A stretch of DNA of 64,000 bases from the NCBI RefSeq assembly GCF_023639785.1, contig NZ_CP098325.1:4092001-4156000 (forward strand), in the 5' to 3' direction. The notes under the pieces were generated by a model, which saw nothing but the letters and a program-made list of their open reading frames with translations, did no database searches and had not been told where the DNA came from. Positions 21,005 to 32,046 of this stretch are shown here, in pieces. A program made the position numbers and the translations under genes. The first letter of the stretch is position 1. The number at the start of each line of letters is the position of its first letter. The stretch is from Leclercia adecarboxylata (GTDB lineage: Bacteria > Pseudomonadota > Gammaproteobacteria > Enterobacterales > Enterobacteriaceae).

Positions 21005-21024
21005 AAAAAAAGGGCATAAAGCCC
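21005..21024 (-). terminator. second leader terminator between metY and rimP
   Basis: The hairpin GGGCTTTATGCCC (minus strand, 21012-21024) is followed by a run of seven U directly before the rimP ribosome site. With the hairpin at 21053 it forms the tandem leader terminators known from the metY-nusA operon of E. coli. Confidence 0.8.
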
Positions 21025-21044
21025 AGTTATTCTGTAGTCAGATA

Positions 21045-21070
21045 ACAAAAAACCCCGATAAATCGGGGCT
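21045..21070 (-). terminator. first leader terminator after metY
   Basis: A stem AGCCCCGATT/AATCGGGGTT (21052-21070) is followed on the minus strand by U6. It lies about 125 bases past the tRNA and would stop most metY transcripts before rimP-nusA unless read through. Confidence 0.85.
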
Positions 21071-21194
21071 TTAGATAACTGAACCCTATAGCCACAACTG
21101 TGGCCTGGAGCACTTTCAAAAAGAATTTTTTCAAATCCAGCTACGAAGGCGCTAAGTCTTCACAGTATATTTGAAAAAGGACTTTATAGGAAAG

Positions 21195-21271
<77 letters not shown>

Positions 21272-21469
21272 CCTGAAACGTGGCAAATTCTACTCGCTGT
21301 GGGTAAAAAATGCAAATAATGCTGGGATTTGGTACCGAGGACGGGACGTAAAATCGGCATACAGTATATTGGTAGCGTACGCCCCTGTCAACCTTACGAA
21401 GCGCAGCGATTCAGGCGGTAAATTTTTACAAAAAATACACGAATCTCTTTCGGTACTTGCCAAAAGATG

Positions 21470-21508
21470 ATTAAATGAAAACTCACTTATTCTGCATAAA
21501 AATGCATT
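21470..21508 (+). promoter_or_regulatory. putative tandem ARG boxes upstream of argG
   Basis: The palindrome TGCATAAAAATGCA (21493-21506) fits the core of the ArgR box, and a weaker 18-base match lies 21 bases upstream, centre to centre (21470-21487, ATTAAATGAAAACTCACT). Paired boxes with a 3-base gap are the usual ArgR hexamer site. The 285-base region between metY and argG otherwise holds only promoter-like AT-rich sequence. Confidence 0.6.
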
Positions 21509-21517
21509 TTAGGGTGA

Positions 21518-22903
<1,386 letters not shown>

Positions 22904-22920
22904 TCGCGAATAAGAAAGAC

Positions 22921-22946
22921 AAAAGGCGCCTGAAGGCGCCTTTTTT
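22921..22946 (+). terminator. rho-independent terminator of argG
   Basis: AAAAGGCGCC pairs with GGCGCCTTTT around a TGAA loop, followed by a continued T-run, 18 bases past the argG stop. Confidence 0.92.
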
Positions 22947-22977
22947 ATTGCCGAATTTCGTGGCCCTGCCCTCTTTT

Positions 22978-23009
22978 CGCCCGGCGGCGCGTCGCTTACC
23001 GGGCCGACA
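22978..23009. repeat. degenerate REP element
   Basis: CGCCCGGCGGCGCGTCGCTTACCGGGCCGACA follows the REP pattern with two or three changes from the copies elsewhere in the window. It sits where E. coli carries yhbX. Confidence 0.7.
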
Positions 23010-23029
23010 AAAAGCAGAACTACAGACGA

Positions 23030-23055
23030 AAAAAAAGACGTCTTTCGACGTCTTT
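23030..23055 (-). terminator. terminator after leuU
   Basis: AAAGACGTC pairs with GACGTCTTT around a four-base loop (23034-23055), with a minus-strand U-run of about eight. It ends the secG-leuU transcript. Confidence 0.9.
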
Positions 23056-23067
23056 CTTTCGGAATAT

Positions 23068-23154
23068 TGGTACTGAGGATGGGACTCGAACCCACAAGCC
23101 CGTTAGGGCACTACCACCTCAAGGTAGCGTGTCTACCAATTCCACCACCTCAGC
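23068..23154 (-). tRNA. leuU: tRNA-Leu (anticodon GAG)
   Basis: An 87-base class II tRNA on the minus strand with a long variable arm and encoded CCA. The anticodon loop TTGAGGT reads GAG, decoding CUU/CUC. It lies 13 bases after the secG stop and is probably processed from the secG transcript, as for E. coli leuU. Confidence 0.97.
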
Positions 23155-23167
23155 ACAGATACTTCTC

Positions 23168-23500
23168 TTACTGCGGGATATCGCTGGTCGGCTTAGCCGG
23201 TGCAGCTGGCTGAGTCTGCTCAGATTTCGCTGGCGCGCTCAGGTTATCCCACTCGCTTCCTTTATTGATCTTGTTGCTATTGATATTGCCAAGCGCCAGA
23301 CTGATGATGAAAAACAGCGTTGCCAGAATCGCCGTTGCGCGGGTCATGAAGTTACCAGAACCACTTGAACCGAACAGCGTACCAGAAGCGCCTGCTCCAA
23401 AGGAGGCCCCCATATCAGCGCCTTTACCTTGCTGCAGCATGATCAGCGCTACCAGAGCGATGGCTACAATAAGGAAAACTACCAAAAGAGCTTCGTACAT
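23168..23500 (-). CDS. secG: protein translocase subunit SecG
   Basis: SecG is a small integral subunit of the SecYEG preprotein channel. Starting at ATG 23500 the 110-residue protein has two transmembrane helices (about 2-22 and 54-74), the conserved loop LMQQGKGADMGASFGAG-like segment between them, and a polar proline/alanine-rich cytosolic tail. The open frame extends 64 codons upstream but those residues match nothing in the family. It is upstream of, and probably co-transcribed with, leuU. Confidence 0.97.
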   Translation of the reverse strand: MYEALLVVFLIVAIALVALIMLQQGKGADMGASFGAGASGTLFGSSGSGNFMTRATAILATLFFIISLALGNINSNKINKGSEWDNLSAPAKSEQTQPAAPAKPTSDIPQ

Positions 23501-23680
23501 AATCAACCTGTTCCTTGCGGATTTGCCGCATACCAATGCTTCAACCAATAAGCAGGAATTTTGCTTTCCCACTGAAGCGGGTGTGAATACTAACCAAAGC
23601 GAATGACCTTCGCAAGGGCAATTTCGACTCATTGTATCAAGTGCGGAAAAAAACAGCAAAACCGCCAAAACTGTACAAAA

Positions 23681-23706
23681 CAAAGGCGGCACAGGCCGCC
23701 TTTTTA
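23681..23706 (-). terminator. weak terminator or hairpin after glmM
   Basis: AAAGGCGGC and GCCGCCTTT form a stem (23682-23703) between glmM and secG. On the minus strand the following U-tract is interrupted (TTTGTTTTG), so termination may be partial. On the plus strand there is a better T-run, but no gene reads into it. Confidence 0.5.
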
Positions 23707-23721
23707 GGCACTTAACGTCAT

Positions 23722-25059
23722 TTACGCCGCTTTTACCGCATCAGCGATACGATGGGCAAATTCGGTGACCTGCGCTTCGTCTTCCCCTTCCACCATCACG
23801 CGGATCAGCGGTTCAGTTCCCGACTTACGCAGCAGAACGCGACCACGAGAGCCCAGCGCCGCTTCCACCTCGGCCATTACCGCTTTTACATTCTCGTTTT
23901 CCAGCGGATCGCCCTTACCTGCTGTAAAGCGGACATTAACCAGGATCTGCGGGAACATTTTCATACCGCTACACAGATCGTGCAGGGACATATGGTTACG
24001 CACCATCGCCGCCACAACCTGCAGGCTGGCAACAATACCGTCACCGGTGGTGGTTTTGTCGAGCAGGATCACGTGGCCAGAGTTCTCGGCCCCAATGCGC
24101 CAGCCTTTCTCTTGCAGTTTTTCCAGTACGTAACGGTCGCCGACTTTCGCGCGCGCAAACGGGATACCCAGTTGCTTGAGGGCCAGCTCCAGACCCATGT
24201 TGCTCATCAGGGTACCCACAGCGCCACCGCGCAGTTGCCCCTGGCGCAGACCTTCGCGGGCAATGATATAGAGGATCTGATCGCCGTCGACTTTGTTACC
24301 TTCGTGGTCGACCATGATTACGCGGTCGCCGTCGCCGTCGTAAGCGATACCCAGATCGGCCTTTTCTGCCAGCACTCGCGCCTGCAGAGCACGGACATCC
24401 GTTGCCCCCACTTCGGCATTGATGTTCAGCCCGTTAGGCTCGCAGCCGATGGACACAACCTGCGCACCCAGCTCACGGAACACATTAGGGGCGATGTGGT
24501 AGGTTGCACCGTTCGCGCAATCAACCACGATTTTGAGATGGCCCAGGCTCAGCTCGTTCGGGAAGGTGCCTTTGCAGAATTCGATGTAGCGACCCGCAGC
24601 ATCGACGATGCGGCTGGCTTTACCCAGCTCAGCGGAGTCAACGCAGGTAAGCTCTTTTTCCATTTCCGCTTCAATGGCTTCTTCAACATCATCCGGGAGC
24701 TTAGTCCCGTCAATGGAGAAGAATTTGATGCCGTTATCGTAGAACGGATTATGCGACGCAGAGATAACGATACCTGCTTCCGCACGGAAGGCTCGGGTCA
24801 GGTAGGCCACCGCTGGGGTCGGCATTGGGCCGGTAAAAGAGGCGGACAGCCCTGCGGCAGAGAGGCCTGCTTCCAGCGCGGACTCGAGCATGTAGCCGGA
24901 AATACGGGTGTCTTTACCGATGATGATTTTGCGCGAGCCGTGGCTGGCCAGCACTTTGCCAGCCGCCCAGCCTAACTTCAGCACAAACTCAGGTGTGATT
25001 GGCGCATCGCCCACGCGTCCACGAATGCCGTCGGTACCAAAATATTTACGATTACTCAT
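23722..25059 (-). CDS. glmM: phosphoglucosamine mutase
   Basis: GlmM converts glucosamine-6-phosphate to glucosamine-1-phosphate on the path to UDP-GlcNAc, feeding peptidoglycan and LPS. The 445-residue protein has the phosphorylated serine at 102 in ISASHNP, the metal-binding DGDGDR loop near 241 and the sugar-binding ENSGH loop near 325. Its start overlaps the end of folP by 8 bases, as in E. coli, so translation of the two is likely coupled. Confidence 0.98.
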   Translation of the reverse strand: MSNRKYFGTDGIRGRVGDAPITPEFVLKLGWAAGKVLASHGSRKIIIGKDTRISGYMLESALEAGLSAAGLSASFTGPMPTPAVAYLTRAFRAEAGIVISASHNPFYDNGIKFFSIDGTKLPDDVEEAIEAEMEKELTCVDSAELGKASRIVDAAGRYIEFCKGTFPNELSLGHLKIVVDCANGATYHIAPNVFRELGAQVVSIGCEPNGLNINAEVGATDVRALQARVLAEKADLGIAYDGDGDRVIMVDHEGNKVDGDQILYIIAREGLRQGQLRGGAVGTLMSNMGLELALKQLGIPFARAKVGDRYVLEKLQEKGWRIGAENSGHVILLDKTTTGDGIVASLQVVAAMVRNHMSLHDLCSGMKMFPQILVNVRFTAGKGDPLENENVKAVMAEVEAALGSRGRVLLRKSGTEPLIRVMVEGEDEAQVTEFAHRIADAVKAA

Positions 25060-25900
25060 AGCGGGAGTTTTCCTTAGCTGCCAGTGTGGCTTCCACCACT
25101 CGCATGGCTTCTGCTGTTTCTTTTACGTCATGGACGCGAATTATATGGGCTCCCTGCATCGCTGCAATCACCGCACAGGCCAGACTGCCACTCAGGCGAT
25201 CTGATGGCCCAACATTAAGCAGTTGCCCTATCATGGATTTTCTCGACATTCCGACCAGCAGCGGCAGGCCAAAATGGTGAAACTCAGATAAGCGAGCAAG
25301 AAGTTCGTAGTTATGAGAGAGATTTTTACCGAAACCGAATCCCGGGTCGAGCAGCAATTTCGCTTTTGCGATACCGGCACGTTCACAGCGCGCAATATGC
25401 TCTTCGAAGTAGCGGTTCACATCTGCAAACACGTCACTGTATTTGGGGGCATCCTGCATGGTTTTCGGCTGACCCTGCATATGCATCAGACAGACCGGCA
25501 ATCCGGTCTCCGCTGCCGCCTCAAGCGCGCCGGGCTCGGTGAGCGAGCGAATGTCATTAATAATGTGAGCGCCCACTCTGGCCGATTCGCGGATCACCTC
25601 TGGCTTTGAGGTATCCACCGAGATCCACACTTCAAAACGCCGGGCAATGGCTTCAACCACCGGGATGACGCGCGACAGCTCTTCATCAACGCTGACATCC
25701 GCCGCCCCTGGACGCGTCGACTCTCCGCCTACATCGATGATCGTCGCGCCAGCATTGATCATCAAATTCGCATGCCTGACCGCATCAATAAGTGAATTAT
25801 GCGTGCCGCCATCGGAAAAAGAGTCTGGCGTGACGTTCAGGATCCCCATCACATGTGGATGAGAAAGATCGAGATAAGAATCCTGGGCGAAGAGTTTCAT
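25052..25900 (-). CDS. folP: dihydropteroate synthase
   Basis: FolP condenses p-aminobenzoate with dihydropterin pyrophosphate to dihydropteroate in folate synthesis and is the classical sulfonamide target. With the start at 25900 it has 282 residues, equal to E. coli. The family motifs [14 protein letters not shown] (about 19-32) and [11 protein letters not shown] (about 56-66) are intact. It is located between ftsH and glmM, the usual enterobacterial arrangement. Confidence 0.97.
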   Translation of the reverse strand: MKLFAQDSYLDLSHPHVMGILNVTPDSFSDGGTHNSLIDAVRHANLMINAGATIIDVGGESTRPGAADVSVDEELSRVIPVVEAIARRFEVWISVDTSKPEVIRESARVGAHIINDIRSLTEPGALEAAAETGLPVCLMHMQGQPKTMQDAPKYSDVFADVNRYFEEHIARCERAGIAKAKLLLDPGFGFGKNLSHNYELLARLSEFHHFGLPLLVGMSRKSMIGQLLNVGPSDRLSGSLACAVIAAMQGAHIIRVHDVKETAEAMRVVEATLAAKENSRYE

Positions 25901-25992
25901 GGCAAGTCCCTGATTTTGGTTAAGCAGACAAGAAAAACCCCGGGGCAAGCCCCAGGGTTTCAGGTAAAGAGAACATCATTTACAGCGGGGAC

Positions 25993-27936
25993 TTATTTGT
26001 CGCCCAGCTGTTCTGACATGGTGTTGCCCGGGTTCGGCGTACGCGGTTCATCGACCGGACGCGGCGCGCGTGGCGTACCGTTGTTGTCAGAGTTGTTGGA
26101 AGCGCCAGGATCTTCCCAGCCCGCAGGTGGACGAACATCACGGCGTGCCATCAGGTCGTCGATTTGCGGCGCATCGATGGTCTCATATTTCATGAGCGCA
26201 TCTTTCATGGCGTGCAGAATATCCATATTGTCATTCAGGATCTGACGGGCACGACCGTAGTTACGCTCGATCAGTGCTTTTACTTCCTGGTCGATGATAC
26301 GTGCTGTTTCATCGGACATATGTTTCGCTTTCGCCACGCTGCGACCGAGGAACACTTCGCCTTCTTCTTCCGCATACAGCAGCGGACCAAGTTTGTCGGA
26401 GAAGCCCCACTGGGTCACCATGTTACGCGCCAGGTTTGTCGCAACTTTAATGTCGTTAGACGCACCGGTCGAAACATGTTCCGCACCGTAAATAATCTCT
26501 TCTGCCAGACGGCCACCGTAAAGGGTCGAAATCTGGCTTTCCAGTTTCTGGCGGCTGGCGCTGATAGCATCGCCCTCCGGCAGGAAGAAGGTCACACCCA
26601 GCGCACGACCACGTGGAATAATCGTCACTTTATGTACCGGATCGTGTTCCGGTACCAGGCGACCGATAATCGCATGACCTGCTTCGTGATAAGCCGTGGA
26701 CTCTTTCTGCGCTTCCGTCATCACCATGGAGCGACGTTCCGCACCCATCATGATTTTGTCTTTCGCTTTCTCGAACTCCACCATGGAAACCACACGCTTG
26801 TTGCCACGGGCAGCAAACAGCGCAGCTTCGTTCACCAGGTTAGCCAGATCGGCACCGGAGAAGCCCGGCGTACCGCGCGCAATGATTGCCGCATCAATGT
26901 CCGGAGACAGCGGTACGCGACGCATATGCACTTTCAGAATCTGCTCACGACCACGAACGTCTGGCAGACCTACCACAACCTGACGGTCAAAACGACCTGG
27001 ACGCAGCAGCGCAGGGTCAAGAACGTCCGGGCGGTTAGTCGCTGCGATAACGATGATACCTTCGTTACCTTCGAAGCCGTCCATCTCAACCAGCATCTGG
27101 TTCAGCGTCTGTTCACGTTCATCGTGACCACCACCCAGGCCTGCGCCACGCTGGCGGCCTACGGCGTCGATTTCATCGATGAAGATGATGCACGGTGCGG
27201 CTTTCTTGGCCTGTTCGAACATGTCACGCACACGAGATGCACCGACACCCACGAACATTTCCACGAAGTCAGAACCTGAAATGGTAAAGAATGGCACCTT
27301 CGCTTCACCTGCGATGGCTTTCGCCAGCAGGGTTTTACCGGTACCCGGAGGCCCTACCATCAGAACGCCTTTCGGGATCTTACCGCCCAGTTTCTGGAAA
27401 CGGCTCGGCTCACGCAGGTATTCAACCAGTTCACCCACCTCTTCTTTTGCTTCGTCGCAACCCGCCACGTCAGCAAAAGTGGTTTTGATCTGGTCTTCCG
27501 TCAGCATACGCGCCTTGCTCTTGCCAAACGACATGGCACCTTTGCCACCGCCGCCCTGCATCTGACGCATAAAGAAGATCCAGACGCCGATAAGCAGCAG
27601 CATCGGGAACCAGGAAATGAAGATAGAAGCCAGCAGGCTTGGCTCTTCCGGCGGCTCACCGACCACCTTGACGTTTTTAGTCAGAAGGTTGTCAAGCAGC
27701 TTAGGATCGTTCACCGGAATGTAAGTCGTGTAACGGTTACTATCTTTCTTGGTAACGTTGATCTCACGTCCGTTGATACGCGCTTCGCGAACCTGATCCT
27801 GGTTGACCTCTTGCAGGAAGGTAGAATAGTCCACCTTGCGGCCATTAGACTCGCTGGGCCCAAAGCTCTGGAATACTGACATCAGCACAACGGCAATGAC
27901 CAGCCAGAGTATTAGGTTTTTCGCCATGTCACTCAA
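25993..27936 (-). CDS. ftsH: membrane-bound AAA+ zinc protease FtsH
   Basis: FtsH is a hexameric ATP-dependent metalloprotease in the inner membrane. It degrades LpxC, sigma-32 and unassembled membrane proteins. Two transmembrane helices flank a small periplasmic domain (about 8-27 and 101-123). Walker A GPPGTGKT lies near 195, the SRH region after it, and the zinc motif HEAGH near 417. TTG 27936 is the preferred start because AGAGG lies eight bases upstream, giving 647 residues. The ATG three codons later would give the commonly quoted 644-residue form. It is downstream of rlmE. Confidence 0.96.
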   Translation of the reverse strand: MSDMAKNLILWLVIAVVLMSVFQSFGPSESNGRKVDYSTFLQEVNQDQVREARINGREINVTKKDSNRYTTYIPVNDPKLLDNLLTKNVKVVGEPPEEPSLLASIFISWFPMLLLIGVWIFFMRQMQGGGGKGAMSFGKSKARMLTEDQIKTTFADVAGCDEAKEEVGELVEYLREPSRFQKLGGKIPKGVLMVGPPGTGKTLLAKAIAGEAKVPFFTISGSDFVEMFVGVGASRVRDMFEQAKKAAPCIIFIDEIDAVGRQRGAGLGGGHDEREQTLNQMLVEMDGFEGNEGIIVIAATNRPDVLDPALLRPGRFDRQVVVGLPDVRGREQILKVHMRRVPLSPDIDAAIIARGTPGFSGADLANLVNEAALFAARGNKRVVSMVEFEKAKDKIMMGAERRSMVMTEAQKESTAYHEAGHAIIGRLVPEHDPVHKVTIIPRGRALGVTFFLPEGDAISASRQKLESQISTLYGGRLAEEIIYGAEHVSTGASNDIKVATNLARNMVTQWGFSDKLGPLLYAEEEGEVFLGRSVAKAKHMSDETARIIDQEVKALIERNYGRARQILNDNMDILHAMKDALMKYETIDAPQIDDLMARRDVRPPAGWEDPGASNNSDNNGTPRAPRPVDEPRTPNPGNTMSEQLGDK

Positions 27937-28029
27937 GGGATTAACCTCTTATTACAACTGTGTTAAAAACAGCGTCAGGATACTCTGTATCCGATTTATT
28001 TCAAACTTTCGCCTGAAATTCACCGGCTA

Positions 28030-28656
28030 TCATTTTCGCCCGGTCGCTACAATATACACTTCACGTGAACGCGCACGCGAAGAGTCCGGCTTACGAACTT
28101 TGACCTTCGTAAACAGGGAGCGAATTTCCTTCAGATACTCTTCGAAACCTTCGCCCTGGAACACCTTCACTAAAAAACTACCACCCGGCGCTAATACATC
28201 ACGACACATTTCTAACGCCAGTTCTACCAGATACATGGAGCGGGGGATATCCACCGCCGGTGTTCCGCACATATTTGGCGCCATATCGGACATGACAACC
28301 TGAACTTTACTGTCACCAACCCGTTCAAGTAACGCTTTCAGTACTAATTCATCACGAAAATCGCCCTGAAGGAAGTCCACACCAACGATGGGATCCATAG
28401 GTAAAAGATCGCAGGCGATAATTCGGCCCGTTCCGCCGATTTGTGTTACCGCATACTGCGACCATCCACCGGGCGCTGCACCGAGGTCGACAACCGTCAT
28501 CCCCGGCTTAAAGAGTTTGTCACTTTGCTGTATTTCATCAAGTTTAAACCAGGCACGGGAACGTAACCCCTTTTTCTGTGCCTGTTGAACATATTTATCG
28601 CTAAAGTGTTCCTGGAGCCAGCGGCTCGAGCTAGCAGAACGCTTTTTACCTGTCAT
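28030..28656 (-). CDS. rlmE: 23S rRNA 2'-O-ribose U2552 methyltransferase
   Basis: RlmE (FtsJ/RrmJ) methylates U2552 in the A-loop of the 23S rRNA and is needed for late 50S assembly. It is a heat-shock gene in E. coli. The 208-residue Rossmann-fold enzyme shows the SAM-binding motif [13 protein letters not shown] near residue 58 and the catalytic SDMAPN near 123. It precedes ftsH in the same orientation and is divergent from yhbY. Confidence 0.96.
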   Translation of the reverse strand: MTGKKRSASSSRWLQEHFSDKYVQQAQKKGLRSRAWFKLDEIQQSDKLFKPGMTVVDLGAAPGGWSQYAVTQIGGTGRIIACDLLPMDPIVGVDFLQGDFRDELVLKALLERVGDSKVQVVMSDMAPNMCGTPAVDIPRSMYLVELALEMCRDVLAPGGSFLVKVFQGEGFEEYLKEIRSLFTKVKVRKPDSSRARSREVYIVATGRK

Positions 28657-28778
28657 TTAACTTTCCGTCCTGGTTCATCGTAGCCTGTGGTGTAAATTTC
28701 CACTCAGCAATTTGGCGATATTAGGGAGATGGCGGTAGAATGAACCGTTTTCAATCCCAACGTAAGCAAAAATATACG

Positions 28779-29072
28779 ATGAATCTGAGTACTAAACAAA
28801 AACAGCACCTTAAAGGTCTGGCACATCCGCTCAAGCCTGTAGTTATGCTTGGCAACAATGGTTTGACCGAAGGGGTACTGGCCGAGATTGAACAAGCGCT
28901 GGAGCACCACGAATTAATCAAGGTGAAAATCGCCTCTGAAGACAGAGACACCAAGACCTTGATCGTGGAAGCAATCGTGCGCGAGACCGGCGCCTGTAAT
29001 GTACAGGTCATCGGTAAAACGCTGGTGCTCTACCGCCCTTCTAAAGAGCGTAAAATCTCGCTGCCACGCTAA
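28779..29072 (+). CDS. yhbY: ribosome-associated CRM-domain protein YhbY
   Basis: A 97-residue single-domain CRM (KH-like) RNA-binding protein that associates with pre-50S particles. The start at 28779 gives the E. coli length; the frame is open 13 codons further up, without family support. The GNNGLTEGVLAEI segment corresponds to the GxxG loop of the fold. A terminator follows. The divergent arrangement with rlmE, another 50S assembly factor, fits a shared role. Confidence 0.94.
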   Translation: MNLSTKQKQHLKGLAHPLKPVVMLGNNGLTEGVLAEIEQALEHHELIKVKIASEDRDTKTLIVEAIVRETGACNVQVIGKTLVLYRPSKERKISLPR

Positions 29073-29157
29073 GATTATCCTGAATTGAACACATTTACTG
29101 TGTAAAACGAGGGGTTTTTCGTTAGCAGGTGAGCAAAATGCCATGCTCCTTGAGTTG

Positions 29158-29184
29158 ATAAAAGGCCGCTATGCGGCCTTTTTC
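29158..29184 (+). terminator. rho-independent terminator between yhbY and greA
   Basis: AAAGGCCGC (29161-29169) pairs with GCGGCCTTT (29173-29181) around TAT, followed by T-rich sequence. It can serve yhbY, and on the other strand greA. Confidence 0.85.
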
Positions 29185-29224
29185 CTATCTTTACAATGTA
29201 TCAACATCCGCCCGGAGATGCGAA

Positions 29225-29701
29225 TTACAGGTAATCAACCTTAGTAATTTCGAATTCCACTTCGCCGCCTGGCGTACGGATGGTGACAACATCGTCCTGC
29301 TCTTTACCTACCAGACCGCGTGCGATTGGCGAGTTTACTGAGATCAGATTCTGCTTAAAGTCAGCTTCGTCATCGCCAACGATGCGGTAGGAGACCTCTT
29401 CATCGGTATCCAGATTGATCACGGTGACGGTTGAGCCAAAAATCACACGCCCGTTATTTGGCATTTTTGTGATATCAATCACCTGCGCATTCGACAGCTT
29501 GGCTTCGATATCTTTAATTCGCCCTTCGCAGAACCCCTGCTGCTCACGCGCGGCGTGATACTCAGCATTCTCTTTCAGATCGCCATGCTCACGCGCCTCA
29601 GCGATCGCAGCAATGATTTCAGGGCGGCGAACAGACTTCAGAAAATCCAGCTCTTCACGCAGTTTTTCAGCGCCACGTAAGGTCATCGGAATAGCTTGCA
29701 T
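29225..29701 (-). CDS. greA: transcript cleavage factor GreA
   Basis: GreA enters the secondary channel of RNA polymerase and triggers cleavage of backtracked RNA. The 158 residues match E. coli: an N-terminal antiparallel coiled coil (about 1-75) with the acidic tip [11 protein letters not shown], and a C-terminal FKBP-like globular domain. It is transcribed leftwards, divergent from dacB, with a long structured leader. Confidence 0.97.
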   Translation of the reverse strand: MQAIPMTLRGAEKLREELDFLKSVRRPEIIAAIAEAREHGDLKENAEYHAAREQQGFCEGRIKDIEAKLSNAQVIDITKMPNNGRVIFGSTVTVINLDTDEEVSYRIVGDDEADFKQNLISVNSPIARGLVGKEQDDVVTIRTPGGEVEFEITKVDYL

Positions 29702-29769
29702 TTGTTATACCTCTTTGACATTCCTGTTGGGTACGGGTAACCGACCCGACGACTGGCCCCGCAGGCATC

Positions 29770-29850
29770 ACAGCCTGGCACAGGTCAGAAGCAAAAGAAA
29801 ACTGACCCGGAAGCAAAGTTCCAGGTCAGCAGCAATTTTTCAATTTGATA
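29770..29850 (-). ncRNA. greA leader RNA, possible GraL
   Basis: The greA leader contains a strong hairpin (29801-29827, CTGACC...GGGTCAG on the minus strand) followed by TTTTCTTTT. This is the layout of the E. coli greA leader, where premature termination produces the GraL RNAs. The boundaries are approximate, and identity rests on position and structure, not on a checked alignment. Confidence 0.4.
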
Positions 29851-29947
29851 CGTATTTTACCGCGAAGTTCAGTATGGGTCATCGTTTACTTTACAGGGCG
29901 TTGGGCCGTAGTATGACGGTTTGTTTCCGGGTTGTTAGCGCGAGATT

Positions 29948-31381
29948 ATGCGATTTTCCAGATTTATCATCGGATTGACCACCACTATTGCGTTCACTGT
30001 CCAGGCAGCGAACGTTGACGAGTACATTAATCAACTGCCCGATGGCGCCAATCTTGCCCTGGTCGTGCAAAAGGTAGGCGCCCAGGCGCCTGAGATTGAT
30101 TATCACAGCCAGCAGATGGCCCTGCCTGCCAGTACGCAAAAGGTGATTACGGCGCTGGCTGCCCTGCTGCAGCTGGGTCCAGATTTTCGTTTTACGACCA
30201 CGCTTGAAAGCAAAGGCAACATTGAGAGTGGCGTACTGAAGGGCGATCTTATCGCCCGCTTTGGCGGCGATCCGACGTTTAAACGTCAGGATATACGCAA
30301 CATGGTCGCCGTGCTAAAGAAGTCTGGCGTACAGCGTATTGAAGGTAATGTGCTCATTGATACGTCCATTTTCGCCAGTCATGATAAAGCGCCCGGCTGG
30401 CCGTGGAACGACATGACCCAATGCTTCAGCGCCCCGCCTGCGGCAGCGATCGTCGATCGCAACTGCTTCTCCATTTCGTTATACAGCGCACCAAAACCCA
30501 ATGATTTAGCTTTTATTCGGGTGGCGTCTTACTATCCGGTCAACATGTTCAGCCAGGTGCGTACGCTGGCGAAAGGTTCTCCGGAAGCGCAGTACTGCGA
30601 GCTGGATGTGGTGCCGGGCGATCTGAACCGCTTTACCCTGACCGGTTGCCTGACGCAACGGGCCGATCCGCTGCCGCTGGCCTTCGCCATTCAGGACGGG
30701 GCAAGCTACGCCGGCGCGATCCTCAAAGATGAGCTGAAGCAGGCCAACATTACCTACAGTGGTACCCTGCTGCGCCAGACGCAGAGCAACGAGCCCGGCA
30801 CCGTGATTGCCAGTAAGCAATCGGCGCCGCTGCACGATCTGCTGAAGATCATGCTGAAAAAATCGGACAACATGATCGCCGATACCGTATTTCGCATGAT
30901 TGGCCATGCCCGCTTCGGCGTACCGGGCACCTGGCGCGCCGGTTCAGATGCGGTGCGTCAGATCCTCCGCCAACAGGCCGGCATCGATCTCGGCAATACC
31001 ATCGCGGTGGATGGTTCTGGTCTGTCGCGTCATAATCTGATCTCCCCTGCCACTATGATGCAGGTGCTACAGTACATTGCTCAGCACGACACTGAACTAA
31101 ACTTCATTTCAATGCTGCCGCTCGCCGGTTATGACGGCTCACTGCAGTACCGTGCGGGCCTGCACGCAGCGGGCGTCGATGGCAAAGTCTCCGCCAAAAC
31201 GGGGTCTTTGCAGGGTGTCTATAACCTTGCCGGGTTTATCACTACTGCCAGCGGACAGCGAATGGCATTTGTACAGTACCTTTCTGGCTATGCGGTTGAA
31301 CCTGCTGACCAACGTAACCGCCGTATCCCGCTGGTGCGCTTTGAGAGCCGGCTTTACAAGGACATTTATCAGAATAACTAG
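29948..31381 (+). CDS. dacB: D-alanyl-D-alanine carboxypeptidase/endopeptidase DacB (PBP4)
   Basis: PBP4 is a periplasmic low-molecular-mass penicillin-binding protein that trims pentapeptides and cleaves cross-links in murein. The 477-residue precursor has a signal peptide cleaved after VQA (residue 20). The active-site motifs are S62-T-Q-K65, SDN near residue 306 and KTG near residue 417. An inserted domain of about 190 residues lies between the first two motifs, as in class C enzymes. The stop codon lies two bases before the pmrA-like gene, so the three genes may share a transcript. In E. coli dacB is followed directly by the convergent obgE. Confidence 0.97.
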   Translation: MRFSRFIIGLTTTIAFTVQAANVDEYINQLPDGANLALVVQKVGAQAPEIDYHSQQMALPASTQKVITALAALLQLGPDFRFTTTLESKGNIESGVLKGDLIARFGGDPTFKRQDIRNMVAVLKKSGVQRIEGNVLIDTSIFASHDKAPGWPWNDMTQCFSAPPAAAIVDRNCFSISLYSAPKPNDLAFIRVASYYPVNMFSQVRTLAKGSPEAQYCELDVVPGDLNRFTLTGCLTQRADPLPLAFAIQDGASYAGAILKDELKQANITYSGTLLRQTQSNEPGTVIASKQSAPLHDLLKIMLKKSDNMIADTVFRMIGHARFGVPGTWRAGSDAVRQILRQQAGIDLGNTIAVDGSGLSRHNLISPATMMQVLQYIAQHDTELNFISMLPLAGYDGSLQYRAGLHAAGVDGKVSAKTGSLQGVYNLAGFITTASGQRMAFVQYLSGYAVEPADQRNRRIPLVRFESRLYKDIYQNN

Positions 31382-31383
31382 CG

Positions 31384-32046
31384 ATGAAATTACTCATTGT
31401 TGAAGACGATCTGCTGCTGCAGGAAGGGCTGGCTCTGGCGCTCTCAGCCGAGGGTTATACCCTTGATTGCGCGGGTACCGCCGCCGAGGCTGATGGCCTC
31501 ATCCAGAGCGGCGAGTACAGCCTGGTGATCCTCGATCTTGGCCTGCCGGATAAAGACGGTGCCACCCTGCTGAGCCAGTGGCGCCGCCGGGGATTCGATA
31601 ATCCGGTACTGATCCTGACCGCCCGCGACGCGCTGGAAGACCGGATTAACGGCCTGGACTCCGGCGCCGACGACTATCTGGTTAAGCCTTTTGCGCTGGC
31701 TGAGCTCCAGGCGCGCGCCAGAGCCTTGATACGTCGCTATCAGGGGCACAGTGATAACCTGCTCAGCGACGGCGATCTCACGCTGAACCTGCAAACGCAG
31801 CAGGTTTTACAGCACTCCCGGCCAGTCGAAGTTACCCCTAAAGAGTTCGCCCTGCTAACGCGGCTGATCATGCGTACCGGACAGACCGTCCACCGGGAAA
31901 CCTTGCAGCAGGATATCTACTCCTGGCAAGACGATCCGGGCTCCAACACGCTGGAAGTTCATATCCATAATCTGCGGCGTAAGCTGGGTAAAGACCGGAT
32001 CAAAACGGTGCGCGGCGTGGGATATCGCCTTGAGAGTCAAAAATGA
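31384..32046 (+). CDS. pmrA: OmpR-family response regulator, PmrA/BasR-like
   Basis: A 220-residue two-component response regulator with a receiver domain (1-115) and a winged-helix DNA-binding domain (about 125-218). The phosphoacceptor D51, acidic E7/D8-D9, T79 and K101 are all present. It resembles E. coli BasR/PmrA in several blocks (LPVLILTARD-like, GADDYLVKPFAL, NTLEVHIHNLR) but is divergent, and it is not next to eptA. It starts two bases after dacB and overlaps the kinase gene by 4 bases (ATGA). PmrA proteins control lipid A modification genes. Assignment as PmrA rather than a QseB-like regulator rests mainly on its kinase partner. Confidence 0.72.
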   Translation: MKLLIVEDDLLLQEGLALALSAEGYTLDCAGTAAEADGLIQSGEYSLVILDLGLPDKDGATLLSQWRRRGFDNPVLILTARDALEDRINGLDSGADDYLVKPFALAELQARARALIRRYQGHSDNLLSDGDLTLNLQTQQVLQHSRPVEVTPKEFALLTRLIMRTGQTVHRETLQQDIYSWQDDPGSNTLEVHIHNLRRKLGKDRIKTVRGVGYRLESQK

